Positions 34,855 to 44,684 of a stretch of DNA of 64,000 nucleotides are shown piece after piece. How positions within the stretch are numbered: the stretch's first letter is position 1; every line of letters begins with the position of its first letter. The stretch is from the NCBI GenBank assembly GCA_903869265.1, contig CAIPYE010000017.1:310001-374000 (forward strand), read 5' to 3'. The position numbers were made by a program, and so were the translations under genes. The stretch comes from an uncultured delta proteobacterium (lineage in GTDB: Bacteria; Desulfobacterota; Desulfobulbia; Desulfobulbales; Desulfurivibrionaceae). Below the pieces are notes generated by a model, which searched no databases, had not been told where the DNA came from, and saw only the letters and a list, made by a program, of their open reading frames with translations.

Positions 34855-36813
34855 TTACTTGAGGAAGTCCACCAGGCTCAGCTGCATGGTTTTGGCGGCG
34901 GCCGCCAATGCCGCTTCATACGCGGTTTCTTTGCTTTTGAGTTCCAGCACGGCTTGGGTGAGATCGGTGTCTTCCTTTTCCGAAAGATTTGCCGTGGTGG
35001 ACAGCTCAAGGTTTGAATAAATCTGCTGCTGGACAGTGATCCGGTTCGCCCGGGCGCCAAAGTCGGAAATCTGGGTGGACAGATTGTCCATGACCGTGTC
35101 CGAGTTACCGCTGGCCTGGCTGATGGCCTGAACCTGCATGGCGTCAGTGGTAATGCCCGACATCTCCAGGAAGTTGCTGGTGTCTGTATAGGCAAAGCTG
35201 TATCTCTCGGGATCGGTGGTTGCAAGGGTCAGTTGGCCGTTGGCATCCCAGGAGGCGGTCATGCCGGGGATGCCGTTTATCCTGGCGGCAATGTCCGCCG
35301 GGCTGTCTGCGGCAATATCCACCCCCACATCCCTGGTTGTATTTTGGGGGGGGGAATAGGAGTGGTCGGTCACTGTTATCGCGATTATGCCAGGGGTAAA
35401 TGGGGTGTTTTGCTGCTCAAGACCGGTACTGCCGCTGTCAAGCTTGGCGGCAGTATTAGTGGCCTTATTCAGGCCGGTAACGGAGCTGAAATTCTGGCCG
35501 AGCAGGCTGTCTTCCAATTTTTTGAGCATGGTAAAAATGGAGGTGTCCGAAACGGCGGCTTTGCCGTTTTTGGACACCTCCATGGTGCTGTTCCCGCCAA
35601 CCTTGATTGCCAGATCATGATCAGGATCCCCGGCATAGCGGACGTTGCCGTCTTGTTGCTGGATGGTGATCACCGTCAACAGGCCATCGCCGGCAACGTC
35701 GTTGACTTCATTGGTGGTGGGGGTGCCACCAGTCAGGCCGAGGGCAGCGAGGCCCGGTTCCGCGCCTGCGGCGGTTTGCAGGCTGAAGGGCCGATCCGAG
35801 GAGAGCTGCACCGTGCCGAAGTAGACCGTGTTTGCGATTGCGCCGTTGAGATGGGTGACGGTTTCCCCGTTGCCTGCATTGCCCGTTGTGTCGACCTGGA
35901 TATTTCTTCCATCCACGGCGGTAAGTGACATCTTGCCACTGCTGTCGCGGGAGGCGATAACGCCGGTGAGGCCGGATTTGGCGTTGATCGCATTCACCAG
36001 GGTGTTGTCTGTGTCCTGGGCAAGAATGGGTGTTGCGGCGGCAAAGATATCCTGTCCGTTGATGATCAGGTCTCCGGCATCGAGAGTTCCGGCCCCCACT
36101 GCCACGGTGGCTTGTCGACCGGCCGGGGTGATGTCTGCGGTTACTCCGGTGGAGGCATATTTGGCGTTGATCGCCGTGGCTTTGGCTGCGGCCGAGGCGT
36201 TGAGTCTGGCGGTGGAGATGCCGTCGGCGACTGTGGCGTCAATGGGAATGCCATTGATGGTCAGATCCCCGGCGTTCAGATTGTATTGCGCTGCGCCGAC
36301 TGCGGGAAGAGCAGGCAATGGTTGGCCATTGACACTATACCCGCTCCCCAGGTCGGCGACAAAGGGGTCCGGTTCGGTTTTTGTGTAGCCGGTGGTTCGG
36401 AAGCCGCCGAAAACGTATTTGCCGTTTACTTCGCTGTTGGCAAGGGTAATGGCTTCCAGCCAGAGATTGTGGACCTCTTCTGCTGCGCTGGCCCGGTTTT
36501 GTGCGGTGACCGAGCCATTCGCCTGTTGCAGCCCCAAGACCTTGGCGCGCAGGGCGATATCCTTCATTTGGGTGAGGGCGTCTTCCGCGGCGGTGATGGT
36601 TTTGTCGCCGAAGGTAAGATTGCCCTGGTAGGTGGTGATTTGGGAGAGACTGCTCCTGAGCCCCAGGGCGGTCACCAGGTTGACCGGATTATCGGAGATG
36701 GTTGACATCTGCTTTCCCGAAGAAATCTGGGAGTTGATCCGGGCCATGTCCGTGGTGAGGTTGTTGAGATTCGTCAGGATATTGTTGTTGATGGACCGCA
36801 TGGTGATCCGCAT
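34855..36813 (-). CDS. flgL: Flagellar hook-associated protein 3 (FlgL)
   Basis: A 652-residue protein with flagellin-type conserved ends: MRITMRSINNNILTNLNNL with SGKQMSTISDNPV at the N-terminus and the C-terminal ALLELKSKETAYEAALAA helix. The central 400 residues form a variable domain rich in Asp/Thr/Gly. It is about twice the length of enterobacterial FlgL. FlgL joins hook and filament. It is 12 bases after flgK. Confidence 0.92.
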   Translation of the reverse strand: MRITMRSINNNILTNLNNLTTDMARINSQISSGKQMSTISDNPVNLVTALGLRSSLSQITTYQGNLTFGDKTITAAEDALTQMKDIALRAKVLGLQQANGSVTAQNRASAAEEVHNLWLEAITLANSEVNGKYVFGGFRTTGYTKTEPDPFVADLGSGYSVNGQPLPALPAVGAAQYNLNAGDLTINGIPIDATVADGISTARLNASAAAKATAINAKYASTGVTADITPAGRQATVAVGAGTLDAGDLIINGQDIFAAATPILAQDTDNTLVNAINAKSGLTGVIASRDSSGKMSLTAVDGRNIQVDTTGNAGNGETVTHLNGAIANTVYFGTVQLSSDRPFSLQTAAGAEPGLAALGLTGGTPTTNEVNDVAGDGLLTVITIQQQDGNVRYAGDPDHDLAIKVGGNSTMEVSKNGKAAVSDTSIFTMLKKLEDSLLGQNFSSVTGLNKATNTAAKLDSGSTGLEQQNTPFTPGIIAITVTDHSYSPPQNTTRDVGVDIAADSPADIAARINGIPGMTASWDANGQLTLATTDPERYSFAYTDTSNFLEMSGITTDAMQVQAISQASGNSDTVMDNLSTQISDFGARANRITVQQQIYSNLELSTTANLSEKEDTDLTQAVLELKSKETAYEAALAAAAKTMQLSLVDFLK

Positions 36814-36825
36814 GGGTTTCTCCTT

Positions 36826-39351
36826 TTACACCGCATCAAGCAGGGTCTTCAGCATCTCGTCCGACATGGTGATGAGACGGGCGGCGGCTGTGTAGGCGTG
36901 CTGGTATTTGATCAGATTCGCCATCTCTTCATCCAGGGAAACGCCGGAGACGGAATCGCGCATTTCGCTCACCTGTTTGTTGACCAGCACGCTGGAATCG
37001 TAGGATTGGCCGATGGTGCGCGTTGTGTTGGCAACCTGGCCGACCAGGGTATTGTAAAAGCCATCCAGGGTATTCTGGGTGCCGCCGGTGAAGGTAACAT
37101 ACTCATCGTGCTGAGAGTTCGTGATCTTGAGGGAATTGGTGTTGTCCCCTTGAAATATTTGCCCCTGTGAGCCAACGGTGGCTGCGGCCACATTGTTGAG
37201 GTCCCCCGTAATCACACTGTTCAGACCGATACTTGCCGCGCTGCTGCCGGAGAAAAAGGTATTGAGTCCGGCAACCTGGAGAAAGTTCGAGGTGTCGTTG
37301 GCAAAGGCGAACTGGTGGCTGGTATCTGGAGTGAGGCGCAGGCTGTTGTCGGAGTTTGAGGCATCCACCCAGGGGGTGGCCCCGCTAACAGCGCCGGCGT
37401 TCGTCATGGCGGTTTTGACGGAACGAACCACGTCGTTCAAGCTGTATGCCCGGTCCAGGGAAACGGTGACGGGCTGGGGTAGGGCCAGGGTCCCATCGTT
37501 GTTGTATATCCAGATATCGAAACTGCCTGTGTCCGTACTCAGTTGGTCAAAGTACTTGTATCCGGAAAGCAGGGGGCCTTGGTCGCCGAATTGTGGCCCA
37601 TATGTGATAGCGCCGTCGTTGGCTTGCGTGTCAAAGGCAGAGACTGTGGGTCCGGTAAGGCCAAGCTGGGCCAGGGTGTAATCATTTGCCCCGGCATTGA
37701 GGGTGAAGGAGCTGGTGGAAAACAGGGTGATCTCTCCGGTGTTATGGGTGGCGTCGGCGGTATAGGTGTTGCCTTTGGCATTGTCTAATCCCAGGTCCGA
37801 GGTGGAGGCGAGTACATTGGTGAAGGTGCCGTTTATGTTGTTCACCGCGATTGAAGAACCATCCCCCGCGTTTGTATTGTAAAAGACGATGGAATTGGAA
37901 ACGCCGCCATTGGTGCCTGTGCCAGGAATGGCCTTGATGGTCACGGGATTGGCAGTGGTAGCGAGACCATTGTATGTGCCCAAATCACTGGTGATCTTAG
38001 CGGCCAGATTCAAGGCAAAGGTGGCGTTATTGCCCACATCACCAGCGACCACCGGATAATTGATGGGAACGCCATTGACAGTAAGGCTGATTGTGTCACC
38101 GGCAGTTAGGTTCGTCGCATTAACTGTCGTTCCAGCCACCAGGGTGGTAAGGCTCGCGGTGACTCCGGTCACCGCAGTGTTCATGGCGGTCACGGTGTTG
38201 AAGGCCTTGGTCATGGCCAGGCCGTTTACTGCGGCGCCGCCGATGATCTCTCCGACAGGCCGGTCATTGATGGTGATGGTGCCCGCCGGGATGGCTATAT
38301 TTGCGGTGGCTGGGTCCAGGGCGGAGGTGAGGCGGGCGACATTTTTTGCCTGCTCCGAACCGGTCAGAGTGTCGCCGAACAGGGTGGCGCCGACCCCTTG
38401 GGAGTGCTGCTGGTTGATCTCGCGGATCAGGGAATTGGCAAAGGCGTCCAGACGGCCAAGGAAATTGTTGGGGTCGCCTTCGGTAAGATTGCTGCGCACC
38501 TCGAGCCAGCCCCCGATTTTGCCGCCCAACTCAGCCCCTCCGCCAATGGGCTGGCTTGTTTCGGCGCCTTTGTTGTCTTTGCTTACCCAGAGGAGTTTGT
38601 TATTCGCCCAGTCCACCTTTGAGGCTTGGTTGCCGTCCACCAAGGTGTGGCCGTCGGCCATGAGAACGGTGTATCCGCCATTTTTATCCTCGAAATAGGC
38701 GACGTTAAGCAGGCTGGAAAGATTCTGGACCAAGGTATCCCTTTTGTCGCGCAGGTCGTTCGCCTGGCCCGCTGCTGATTCTGCCCCGGAAATCTGCACG
38801 TTGAGATCGGCGATCTGGCTGGTGATGGAGTTGACATCCCCGACGGCCGTGTCAAGACTGGTCCCGATATCGAATTTGGTCTGGGTCATTTGGCTGGTCA
38901 TGGAATGCAGCTGATCAATGATCAGCTGGGCAGACTGGATCACCGCCTGTCTGGTCGCGGGCACGTCCGGGTTATCGGCTAACCCCTGCCAGCTGCTCCA
39001 GAACTTGCTCATCAGGTCGTTGATGGCCATGCCCGGCGCTTCATTGAATACGGTTTCCACCAGTTTCATGGAGTCCTGCTGCGCCTGCAGATTGCCAAGG
39101 GTTGATTCCTGGCCGGCAAGCCGTTGCACCATGAACTGGTCGTAGTTTCTCAGGATTTTTGTGCCTGTCACGCCGCCGCCCAGCATGCCGGCGCTGATGG
39201 GGGTTGCATTGTTGGCTTCCAGCTGCAGCGATTGTCTGGTGTAGCCGGGGGTGTCAACGTTGGCGATATTGTTCGACGCCACCTGGATCGAAAGCTGGTG
39301 GGTGAGGAGCGCCTCCTTGGCAATGCTCAGCACATGGGAGATGCCGGCCAT
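36826..39351 (-). CDS. flgK: Flagellar hook-associated protein 1 (FlgK)
   Basis: An 841-residue protein. The N-terminal rod-like segment SNNIANVDTPGYTRQ and the C-terminal VSLDEEMANLIKYQHAYTAAARLI are the standard FlgK ends. A large inserted central domain (about 380-720, Thr/Asn/Gly-rich) makes it longer than the 550-residue norm. It forms the hook-filament junction with FlgL. Gap to flgN is three bases. Confidence 0.95.
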   Translation of the reverse strand: MAGISHVLSIAKEALLTHQLSIQVASNNIANVDTPGYTRQSLQLEANNATPISAGMLGGGVTGTKILRNYDQFMVQRLAGQESTLGNLQAQQDSMKLVETVFNEAPGMAINDLMSKFWSSWQGLADNPDVPATRQAVIQSAQLIIDQLHSMTSQMTQTKFDIGTSLDTAVGDVNSITSQIADLNVQISGAESAAGQANDLRDKRDTLVQNLSSLLNVAYFEDKNGGYTVLMADGHTLVDGNQASKVDWANNKLLWVSKDNKGAETSQPIGGGAELGGKIGGWLEVRSNLTEGDPNNFLGRLDAFANSLIREINQQHSQGVGATLFGDTLTGSEQAKNVARLTSALDPATANIAIPAGTITINDRPVGEIIGGAAVNGLAMTKAFNTVTAMNTAVTGVTASLTTLVAGTTVNATNLTAGDTISLTVNGVPINYPVVAGDVGNNATFALNLAAKITSDLGTYNGLATTANPVTIKAIPGTGTNGGVSNSIVFYNTNAGDGSSIAVNNINGTFTNVLASTSDLGLDNAKGNTYTADATHNTGEITLFSTSSFTLNAGANDYTLAQLGLTGPTVSAFDTQANDGAITYGPQFGDQGPLLSGYKYFDQLSTDTGSFDIWIYNNDGTLALPQPVTVSLDRAYSLNDVVRSVKTAMTNAGAVSGATPWVDASNSDNSLRLTPDTSHQFAFANDTSNFLQVAGLNTFFSGSSAASIGLNSVITGDLNNVAAATVGSQGQIFQGDNTNSLKITNSQHDEYVTFTGGTQNTLDGFYNTLVGQVANTTRTIGQSYDSSVLVNKQVSEMRDSVSGVSLDEEMANLIKYQHAYTAAARLITMSDEMLKTLLDAV

Positions 39352-39354
39352 GGC

Positions 39355-39876
39355 CTAGACCTCCCTGCTGATCAAGGAAGGCGGATTCAATGAAGACTTC
39401 CTGCTGAGGCCGGTGAGGCCGTACATGGGTCGGTCCGCTATCCCGCTGGTGATGAGCGATATGGCATCGTTCAGGTACGTTTTTACATCCTCGGCAAAAT
39501 GTTTGTTGATCTGGTTGCGGCTGAGGATGTCTTCCCGCAGCCCGGTGAGCTTCTTCCGATATTGGCTGACTTTTTCCCCTTCTTCCGGATTGAGCAGGGG
39601 AATGAGGGCGGCAAGTTTTGCCGTTTTGCCGTGTGCTTCCGGGCGGAGTTCTGCGGCCAGGTCGGCGAGCAGGGAGTCCAGGGCCTGGATGCGGCTCAGC
39701 CTGTTTTCTTTCTTGCCGCTCAAGCGGATGAGGGACTGCATGTCCATGGCCACCAGGGCTTTTTGTTCTTCGCTCAGGATGGCAAGCATGTCCTGGGAAA
39801 GAAGGATTTCCTGTTCCAGGGTTTCGAAGAATTTGGCGGGCAGGGAGCGGTGTCCGGTGGTCTTTGGATGCTGCAT
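39355..39876 (-). CDS. flgN: FlgN-like export chaperone
   Basis: A 173-residue, mainly helical protein with heptad-like pattern FFETLEQEILLSQDMLAILSE and CEEKALVAMDMQSLIRLSGKKENRL, as expected for FlgN, the cytoplasmic chaperone of FlgK and FlgL. It lies directly upstream of flgK, matching its client. The family is divergent, so confidence is partly from position. Confidence 0.8.
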   Translation of the reverse strand: MQHPKTTGHRSLPAKFFETLEQEILLSQDMLAILSEEQKALVAMDMQSLIRLSGKKENRLSRIQALDSLLADLAAELRPEAHGKTAKLAALIPLLNPEEGEKVSQYRKKLTGLREDILSRNQINKHFAEDVKTYLNDAISLITSGIADRPMYGLTGLSRKSSLNPPSLISREV

Positions 39877-39879
39877 GGT

Positions 39880-40200
39880 CTATTTCTCCTTGCTCTGTGC
39901 GCTCGGTGGGATCTGGGCTTGGGACAATTGCCGGTAGAGCATTTCGCCAAAACCGATCCCTTTGCTTCCCGCCATTTTTTGGGCTATCTGGTCATCGTGG
40001 ACGGACTGGAACATTTCTTCGCCATAGCCGCCGTCAAGCAGGCCGCTCTTGGGAACGCTCTGGTGGGCCAAGGTCAGGATCTGCTTGATCATCAGGGCTT
40101 CAAACCCGGCACAGGCCTCGCGGAGTTTTCCCTTCTTGAGCGTATCGGCAGAATTGGTGGTTCCCTTGAGTCCGGTTGTTGCTTCGCTGATAATATCCAT
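39880..40200 (-). CDS. flgJ: Rod-binding protein FlgJ, N-terminal domain only
   Basis: A 106-residue protein equal to the rod-capping half of FlgJ: KLREACAGFEALMIKQILT...GLLDGGYGEEMFQSVHDDQIAQKMA. The muramidase half of the gammaproteobacterial protein is absent, as in most other phyla. It assists rod assembly in the periplasm. Gaps are three bases to flgN and 20 to flgI. Confidence 0.92.
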   Translation of the reverse strand: MDIISEATTGLKGTTNSADTLKKGKLREACAGFEALMIKQILTLAHQSVPKSGLLDGGYGEEMFQSVHDDQIAQKMAGSKGIGFGEMLYRQLSQAQIPPSAQSKEK

Positions 40201-40220
40201 GACGGTTCGGCCTCCGGGGC

Positions 40221-41339
40221 CTAAATGATTTCCAGTTCCGCCTGCAGGGCGCCGGCGGCCTTGATGGCCTGGAAGATGGCGATCAGTTCGCGGGGAGCGA
40301 CCCCCACCGAGTTCAGGGCCCGGACCATCTCGCCTAAGGTCACGCCCGGTTGCAGGGTCACCACCTTTTGGCCGATTTTGACCGTCTCTGCTGGCGCGTT
40401 GGCGGGGGCGCCGGGCGGGGGCGGGGGCTTGACCTGTAGGCTCAGGTTCCCGTGGGAAAGGGCAAACTGGTTGATGGTGACATTGTCGCCCATGACCACC
40501 GTGCCGGTCCGTTCATTCAGCACCACCCTGGCCTTATGCTCCGGGTTGATCTCGATGTTTTCCAGGGCCGCCAGCAGGGCGACTTCCTGGGCCTTGTATT
40601 TTGCCGGGACTGCGACATCCACCGAGGCCCCGTCCTTGGCGGTGGCGTAGGGGCCGCCAAGATAGGTGTCAATGGCGGTTTTCATCAGGGAGATGGTGGT
40701 GAAATCCGGCGAGGCCAGGCTGATGGTGATGCTCTCCTTGTTGGCAAAGCTCATCGGCACTTCCCGCTCCACCGAGGCGCCGTTGCTAATCCGGGCCACG
40801 GTCAGGTGATTTGTTTGCCGAGCCGTGGCCCGGGCATTGGGGTCGGGTCCGCCTCCGATGCTGATCGGGCCCTGGGCCATGGCATAGACGTTGTTGTCCA
40901 GACCCTTGAGCGGGGTGACCAGCAGGGTGCCGCCCTGCAAGGAAGTGGCGTCGCCCACCGAAGAAATGGTCACGTCGATTTTTTGTCCCACCTTGAAAAA
41001 AGGCGGGAGGGTGGCGGTCACCATGACGCTGGCGATATTTTTCACCTTGGTGGCGTCCGGGTCCACCTTGACCCCGAGATTGTTGAGCATATTGGCGAGT
41101 TCCTGGCCGGTAAAGGCGGCCTTGTTGCCGTCGCCGGTGCCGTTTAAGCCCACGACAATTCCGTAGCCCACCAGCTGGTTGTTCCGCACCCCTTTCACCG
41201 AGGCCAGGTCTTTTAAGCGGACGGCATGGGCAAGTCCGGTGTTTGCGAGAAATCCGAGCAGCAGCGCGCCGACAAAGAGCAGCGTGGTGTACCGAATGGT
41301 CTGCTCAGGGGTGTTCATGGGTGCGGTTGTTGTTTGCAT
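40221..41339 (-). CDS. flgI: Flagellar P-ring protein FlgI
   Basis: A P-ring protein of 372 residues with signal sequence (TTLLFVGALLLGFLANTGLAHA), then RLKDLASVKGVRNNQLVGYGIVVGLNGTGD and the conserved LLVTPLKGLDNNVYAMAQG. ATG 41339 (or 41318) was chosen because a sigma-54 promoter lies at 41388-41403; a longer frame from 41459 crosses it. It is first in the group flgI-flgJ-flgN-flgK-flgL-csrA-fliW. Confidence 0.95.
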   Translation of the reverse strand: MQTTTAPMNTPEQTIRYTTLLFVGALLLGFLANTGLAHAVRLKDLASVKGVRNNQLVGYGIVVGLNGTGDGNKAAFTGQELANMLNNLGVKVDPDATKVKNIASVMVTATLPPFFKVGQKIDVTISSVGDATSLQGGTLLVTPLKGLDNNVYAMAQGPISIGGGPDPNARATARQTNHLTVARISNGASVEREVPMSFANKESITISLASPDFTTISLMKTAIDTYLGGPYATAKDGASVDVAVPAKYKAQEVALLAALENIEINPEHKARVVLNERTGTVVMGDNVTINQFALSHGNLSLQVKPPPPPGAPANAPAETVKIGQKVVTLQPGVTLGEMVRALNSVGVAPRELIAIFQAIKAAGALQAELEII

Positions 41340-41387
41340 GGAGCGGTCCTCGGCCTGTGCTCTTCGAAGTCTGTATTTTGAGATCTT

Positions 41388-41403
41388 AGCAAGCAATGTG
41401 CCA
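41388..41403 (-). promoter_or_regulatory. Sigma-54 promoter before flgI
   Basis: On the minus strand TGGCACATTGCTTGCT matches the -24/-12 consensus TGGCACGNNNNTTGCW with only one deviation (A for G at the seventh base). It ends 48 bases upstream of the flgI start. It implies that the flgI group needs RpoN and an activator such as FlrC or FleQ, which is not in the window. Confidence 0.85.
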
Positions 41404-41515
41404 CGGGAGAGGCAGGTGTTGTAATGCGCCATTTTTAAAGGAAATATTCTTTTTTTCATAAAATCACCTTGGGAGCGAAAGGAATATTTTGCCTAGCACT
41501 GCGCTTCGTTATTCC

Positions 41516-42214
41516 TTAAAATGGCCAAACGCTGTCCAGGGCTCTGGCAAACCAGCCCGGTCGTTGCTTGTCGCCGAGCGCCCCCTGACCACTGTATTCT
41601 ATCCGGGCGTCGGCAACATGGGTCGAGAGGACGGAGTTGTCCTGGGCGACATCCTGCGGCCGGATGATGCCGGAAAGGATGATGTGCTGGGTTTCGTCGT
41701 TGACCTTCACCTCTTGGTAGCCGCGGATGTTCAGGTTGCCGTCGGTGGTGATGTCGATGACCCTTGCGGAGATAGTGGCGGTCACGTTGCTTTTTCGGTC
41801 AGTTTTCGCTTTCCCATCAAAATCATTGGTCAAAGTGGCCTGAAGCTCGGTGAGTGAGGGGATGAAGTTTTGATTTTTGTTAGCCAGCGCGGTTTCTAAG
41901 CCAAATAGGCTTGCAATGCCGCCGGTGGCGGTGGATGTCCGCTGGGTTTTGGTGTTGGCCTCCTTGTTGGCTTTGGAGGTTTCCACGATGCGGACCAGGA
42001 CGATGTCGCCAATCCGTTTAGCCCGGGTGTCCGCGTAGAGGTCAAGTCCGCTGCTGGTCGCGTAAATCGTTCCCTCCGGCTGGGCTTGCGCGGCACGGGG
42101 CGGGGTGGGCAGGGTGTACCGCTCCGGCAGGGCCTGCTGGTTGCCTGTGCCGGCGCAGGCGGAAAGTCCTGCGAGCAGGAGGATAAGAAAGGCGGAGTGC
42201 AGTGTCGTGCGCAT
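41516..42214 (-). CDS. flgH: Flagellar L-ring protein FlgH
   Basis: A 232-residue lipoprotein with signal peptide and lipobox (LLLAGLSAC). Conserved L-ring elements are GDIVLVRIVETSKANKEANT and the C-terminal ITTDGNLNIRGYQEVKVNDE...ILSGIIRPQDV. ATG 42214 has AAAGGAG upstream. It forms the outer-membrane L-ring. 155 bases without a gene separate it from flgA. Confidence 0.95.
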   Translation of the reverse strand: MRTTLHSAFLILLLAGLSACAGTGNQQALPERYTLPTPPRAAQAQPEGTIYATSSGLDLYADTRAKRIGDIVLVRIVETSKANKEANTKTQRTSTATGGIASLFGLETALANKNQNFIPSLTELQATLTNDFDGKAKTDRKSNVTATISARVIDITTDGNLNIRGYQEVKVNDETQHIILSGIIRPQDVAQDNSVLSTHVADARIEYSGQGALGDKQRPGWFARALDSVWPF

Positions 42215-42369
42215 GATTTTCTCCTTTGCGGGATGGGAGATGTGTCTCAAAATTGTTGAAATCGTAAAAGAACCGCGATTACAACGGTTGTAGCTGCGCC
42301 GCTTCGCTGCTGTAACTCAGTGAGTTTGTGTCGCGGACCTGCGGCCTCTTTCCTTTTTTTGTGCGTCCG

Positions 42370-43098
42370 TCAAAATTCGGCTTCCACGATGCCGACGCCC
42401 GTAACCCGGGCGTGGATCTCACGGCGGCTGGTGAGGTTCTTGACCCGGACCATTTCGCCGAGCGCCCCGGAGTTTCTGGCCTCGCCGGGGGTAGTTATCT
42501 GGATTGCCTGCGATTTCGCCATGATGGTTACCCGTTCGCCCCGGTTCACCAGGGGAGGGGAGTCAAGGTTCTGGGCATACAGGACGGACCCGGCTGGAAG
42601 CGAGAGTTTGAGCTTTTGCCCCACAGCTAGTTTCGGGTCTTGGATGCGATCGGCATCCAGCATGGAGATGTCCTGCCGCTTTGTCGCGATGTCATCGCTG
42701 TTGATGATCTCGTTTCGGTTCAGTCGTTTTGTCGTGTTGACCACCGTGCCGAAAAGCCTTAGCTCGCCGCTCATCTTTACCTGGCCCTGTTCTTGGCCAT
42801 CTTGCAGGATGATAGCGCTGACATTTTTTTTGCCGGGGCGGAAGTCGTTTGGTTTTTGAGTGATCCGGTAGTCAAAGCCGCCCGTCGGCAAGGTCATGGT
42901 CAGGGGGCGAACGCTGAAATTGGTGATCTTGACGTCCTCCCTGGGCCAGGGGGAATCCTTGAGCACAACCTCGCTGAAGATATTCTCCAATGCGGCAAGT
43001 TCCGGGGGTGTGATCTTGTCCGCCGTTTGTCCGGGAGACGGACAGGCAAGGCAGAACAGCACAACAACCATGAACAGACGCGCCAAGCGTAGCACCAT
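42370..43098 (-). CDS. flgA: Flagella basal body P-ring formation protein FlgA
   Basis: A 242-residue periplasmic protein with a signal peptide (MVLRLARLFMVVVLFCLACPS) and a C-terminal SAF domain: VVNTTKRLNRNEIINSDDI, VGQKLKLSLPAGSVLYAQNL and a final VRVKNLTSRREIHARV. It chaperones FlgI. It overlaps no neighbour and lies 16 bases after flgG. Confidence 0.9.
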   Translation of the reverse strand: MVLRLARLFMVVVLFCLACPSPGQTADKITPPELAALENIFSEVVLKDSPWPREDVKITNFSVRPLTMTLPTGGFDYRITQKPNDFRPGKKNVSAIILQDGQEQGQVKMSGELRLFGTVVNTTKRLNRNEIINSDDIATKRQDISMLDADRIQDPKLAVGQKLKLSLPAGSVLYAQNLDSPPLVNRGERVTIMAKSQAIQITTPGEARNSGALGEMVRVKNLTSRREIHARVTGVGIVEAEF

Positions 43099-43114
43099 CT
43101 TAGATATTCTCCTC

Positions 43115-43897
43115 CTAACGGACCAGGGTATTCGCTATTTCCAGCAGCTTGTCCGCGGTGGTGACCGACTTGGAGTTTACCTCGTAGGCCCTTTGGGTGA
43201 TGATCATGTTGACCAGCTCTTCGGTGACATCCACGTTGGAGACCTCAATGAAGCGTTGCTGGATGGTGCCCAGGCCTTCCTGGCCGGGGTTGGCTTCGGT
43301 TGGGGCGCCGGAGGCCAGGGTTTCCTGAAAAAGATTGGCGCCGAGACTGCGCAGGCCGCCGGGATTGATAAAGCTTTGCAGGGTGATCTGGGTTGTGGCG
43401 AGAACCTGCTGCTGGGCGTCCTTGGCGGTGAGCAGCCCATTGTTGTCGATGGCGATGGAGGTTGTCCCCTGGGGTACGGTGAATTCAGGCTGCAGCCTGT
43501 CGCCGTTCTGGGTGACCACATTGCCGTTGGAATCAAGGCTGAAGGCGCCGGATCGGGTATAGTAATCCTGACCGTCGCGGAGCACCTTGAAAAACCCGGT
43601 GCCCTCAATGGCCCAGTCCAGATCGTTGCCTGTTTCGGTGAGGCTGCCCTGGGTGAAGATCTTTTGTACCGAGGTGGGGCGGACGCCGAGGCCGACTTGG
43701 ATGCCGGAGGGCACCCTGCCGCCATCGGCGGTTTCCGTACCCATGGCCCGGATTTCCTGGTAGTAGAGATCCTCGAACTGGGCCCGGCTTTTTTTGAAGC
43801 CGGCGGTGTTGACGTTGGCCAAGTTGTTGGCGATGGTGTCCAGCTGCAACTGCTGGCCGGTCATGCCGGTGCGTCCAGAGAATAATGCGCGGATCAT
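43115..43897 (-). CDS. flgG: Flagellar distal rod protein FlgG
   Basis: A 260-residue protein with rod/hook family ends: TGMTGQQLQLDTIANNLANVNTAGFKKSRA at the N-terminus and VDVTEELVNMIITQRAYEVNSKSV at the C-terminus. The distal-rod length and VIRALFSGRTGMTGQ-type start favour FlgG rather than FlgF. It is 29 bases downstream of flgF. Confidence 0.95.
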   Translation of the reverse strand: MIRALFSGRTGMTGQQLQLDTIANNLANVNTAGFKKSRAQFEDLYYQEIRAMGTETADGGRVPSGIQVGLGVRPTSVQKIFTQGSLTETGNDLDWAIEGTGFFKVLRDGQDYYTRSGAFSLDSNGNVVTQNGDRLQPEFTVPQGTTSIAIDNNGLLTAKDAQQQVLATTQITLQSFINPGGLRSLGANLFQETLASGAPTEANPGQEGLGTIQQRFIEVSNVDVTEELVNMIITQRAYEVNSKSVTTADKLLEIANTLVR

Positions 43898-43926
43898 GCT
43901 GGTCCCCTTATGCTAAATGTTGACGT

Positions 43927-44652
43927 TTATCCCACCAGGCTGCCGACCTTGCGCACGGCCAGGTCGTCCAGGTCGTCCACGGCCCGGATCATTTTTTGCT
44001 GCCCTTCATAGGCACGGTACAGATCGATCATCTCCGTCATTTCCGTGACGGTGTTGACGTTTGATTTTTCCAGATGTCCTTGCAGTATCTGGGAATTCGG
44101 CGAGGCCTCTTCCGCCGCTCCATCCGCAAGGCGAAAAAGATTTTCGCCTTCCTTCTTCAGGGCCTTCGGGTCAGCGGTGACCACAGTCAGGCGGTTGACC
44201 TGGACGCCATCGACGTACAGGCGACCGTCGCCGGCCACATCGACCTTGGCGCCGGTGATGGTGACGAGGCCGGTCTCGCCGAGTACAGGGTAGCCATTGG
44301 CCGTGACCAGCAACCCTTCATTGTTGCGCTGGAAGTTTCCTGCCCTGGTATAGCGGACGCCGGCCGGGGTCTGGACCTGGAAAAAACCATCCCCGGAAAT
44401 GGCCAGATCAAGGGGAGCGTCAGTTTTTTGAACAACGCCCTGCTGGTGGATCGTGTTGATCTGTAAGCCTTTGCCGACCCTCTGGCGGAAACGGTTGGCC
44501 TGGTAAAGCATCTCGTCGAAGGTTACGGTCTCCTTCTTGAACCCAGGGGTGTCAACATTTGCCAGGTTGTTTGACACCTGATTGAGCCGTTGCTCCTGGT
44601 TGATCAGGGTTTCAACGCTTTCCAGCAATCCGAGCCTGTTGTTGATGAACAT
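43927..44652 (-). CDS. flgF: Flagellar rod protein FlgF
   Basis: A 241-residue protein: LINQEQRLNQVSNNLANVDTPGFKKE, then GKGLQINTIHQQGVVQKTDAPLDLAISGDGFF and a C-terminal SNVNTVTEMTEMIDLYRAYEGQQK. It is a proximal rod component. It is first in flgF-flgG-flgA-flgH and has a sigma-54 promoter 33 bases upstream. Confidence 0.93.
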   Translation of the reverse strand: MFINNRLGLLESVETLINQEQRLNQVSNNLANVDTPGFKKETVTFDEMLYQANRFRQRVGKGLQINTIHQQGVVQKTDAPLDLAISGDGFFQVQTPAGVRYTRAGNFQRNNEGLLVTANGYPVLGETGLVTITGAKVDVAGDGRLYVDGVQVNRLTVVTADPKALKKEGENLFRLADGAAEEASPNSQILQGHLEKSNVNTVTEMTEMIDLYRAYEGQQKMIRAVDDLDDLAVRKVGSLVG

Positions 44653-44684
44653 GGCATACCTCTCGAGTGTTTGCGCTTAGTTGT

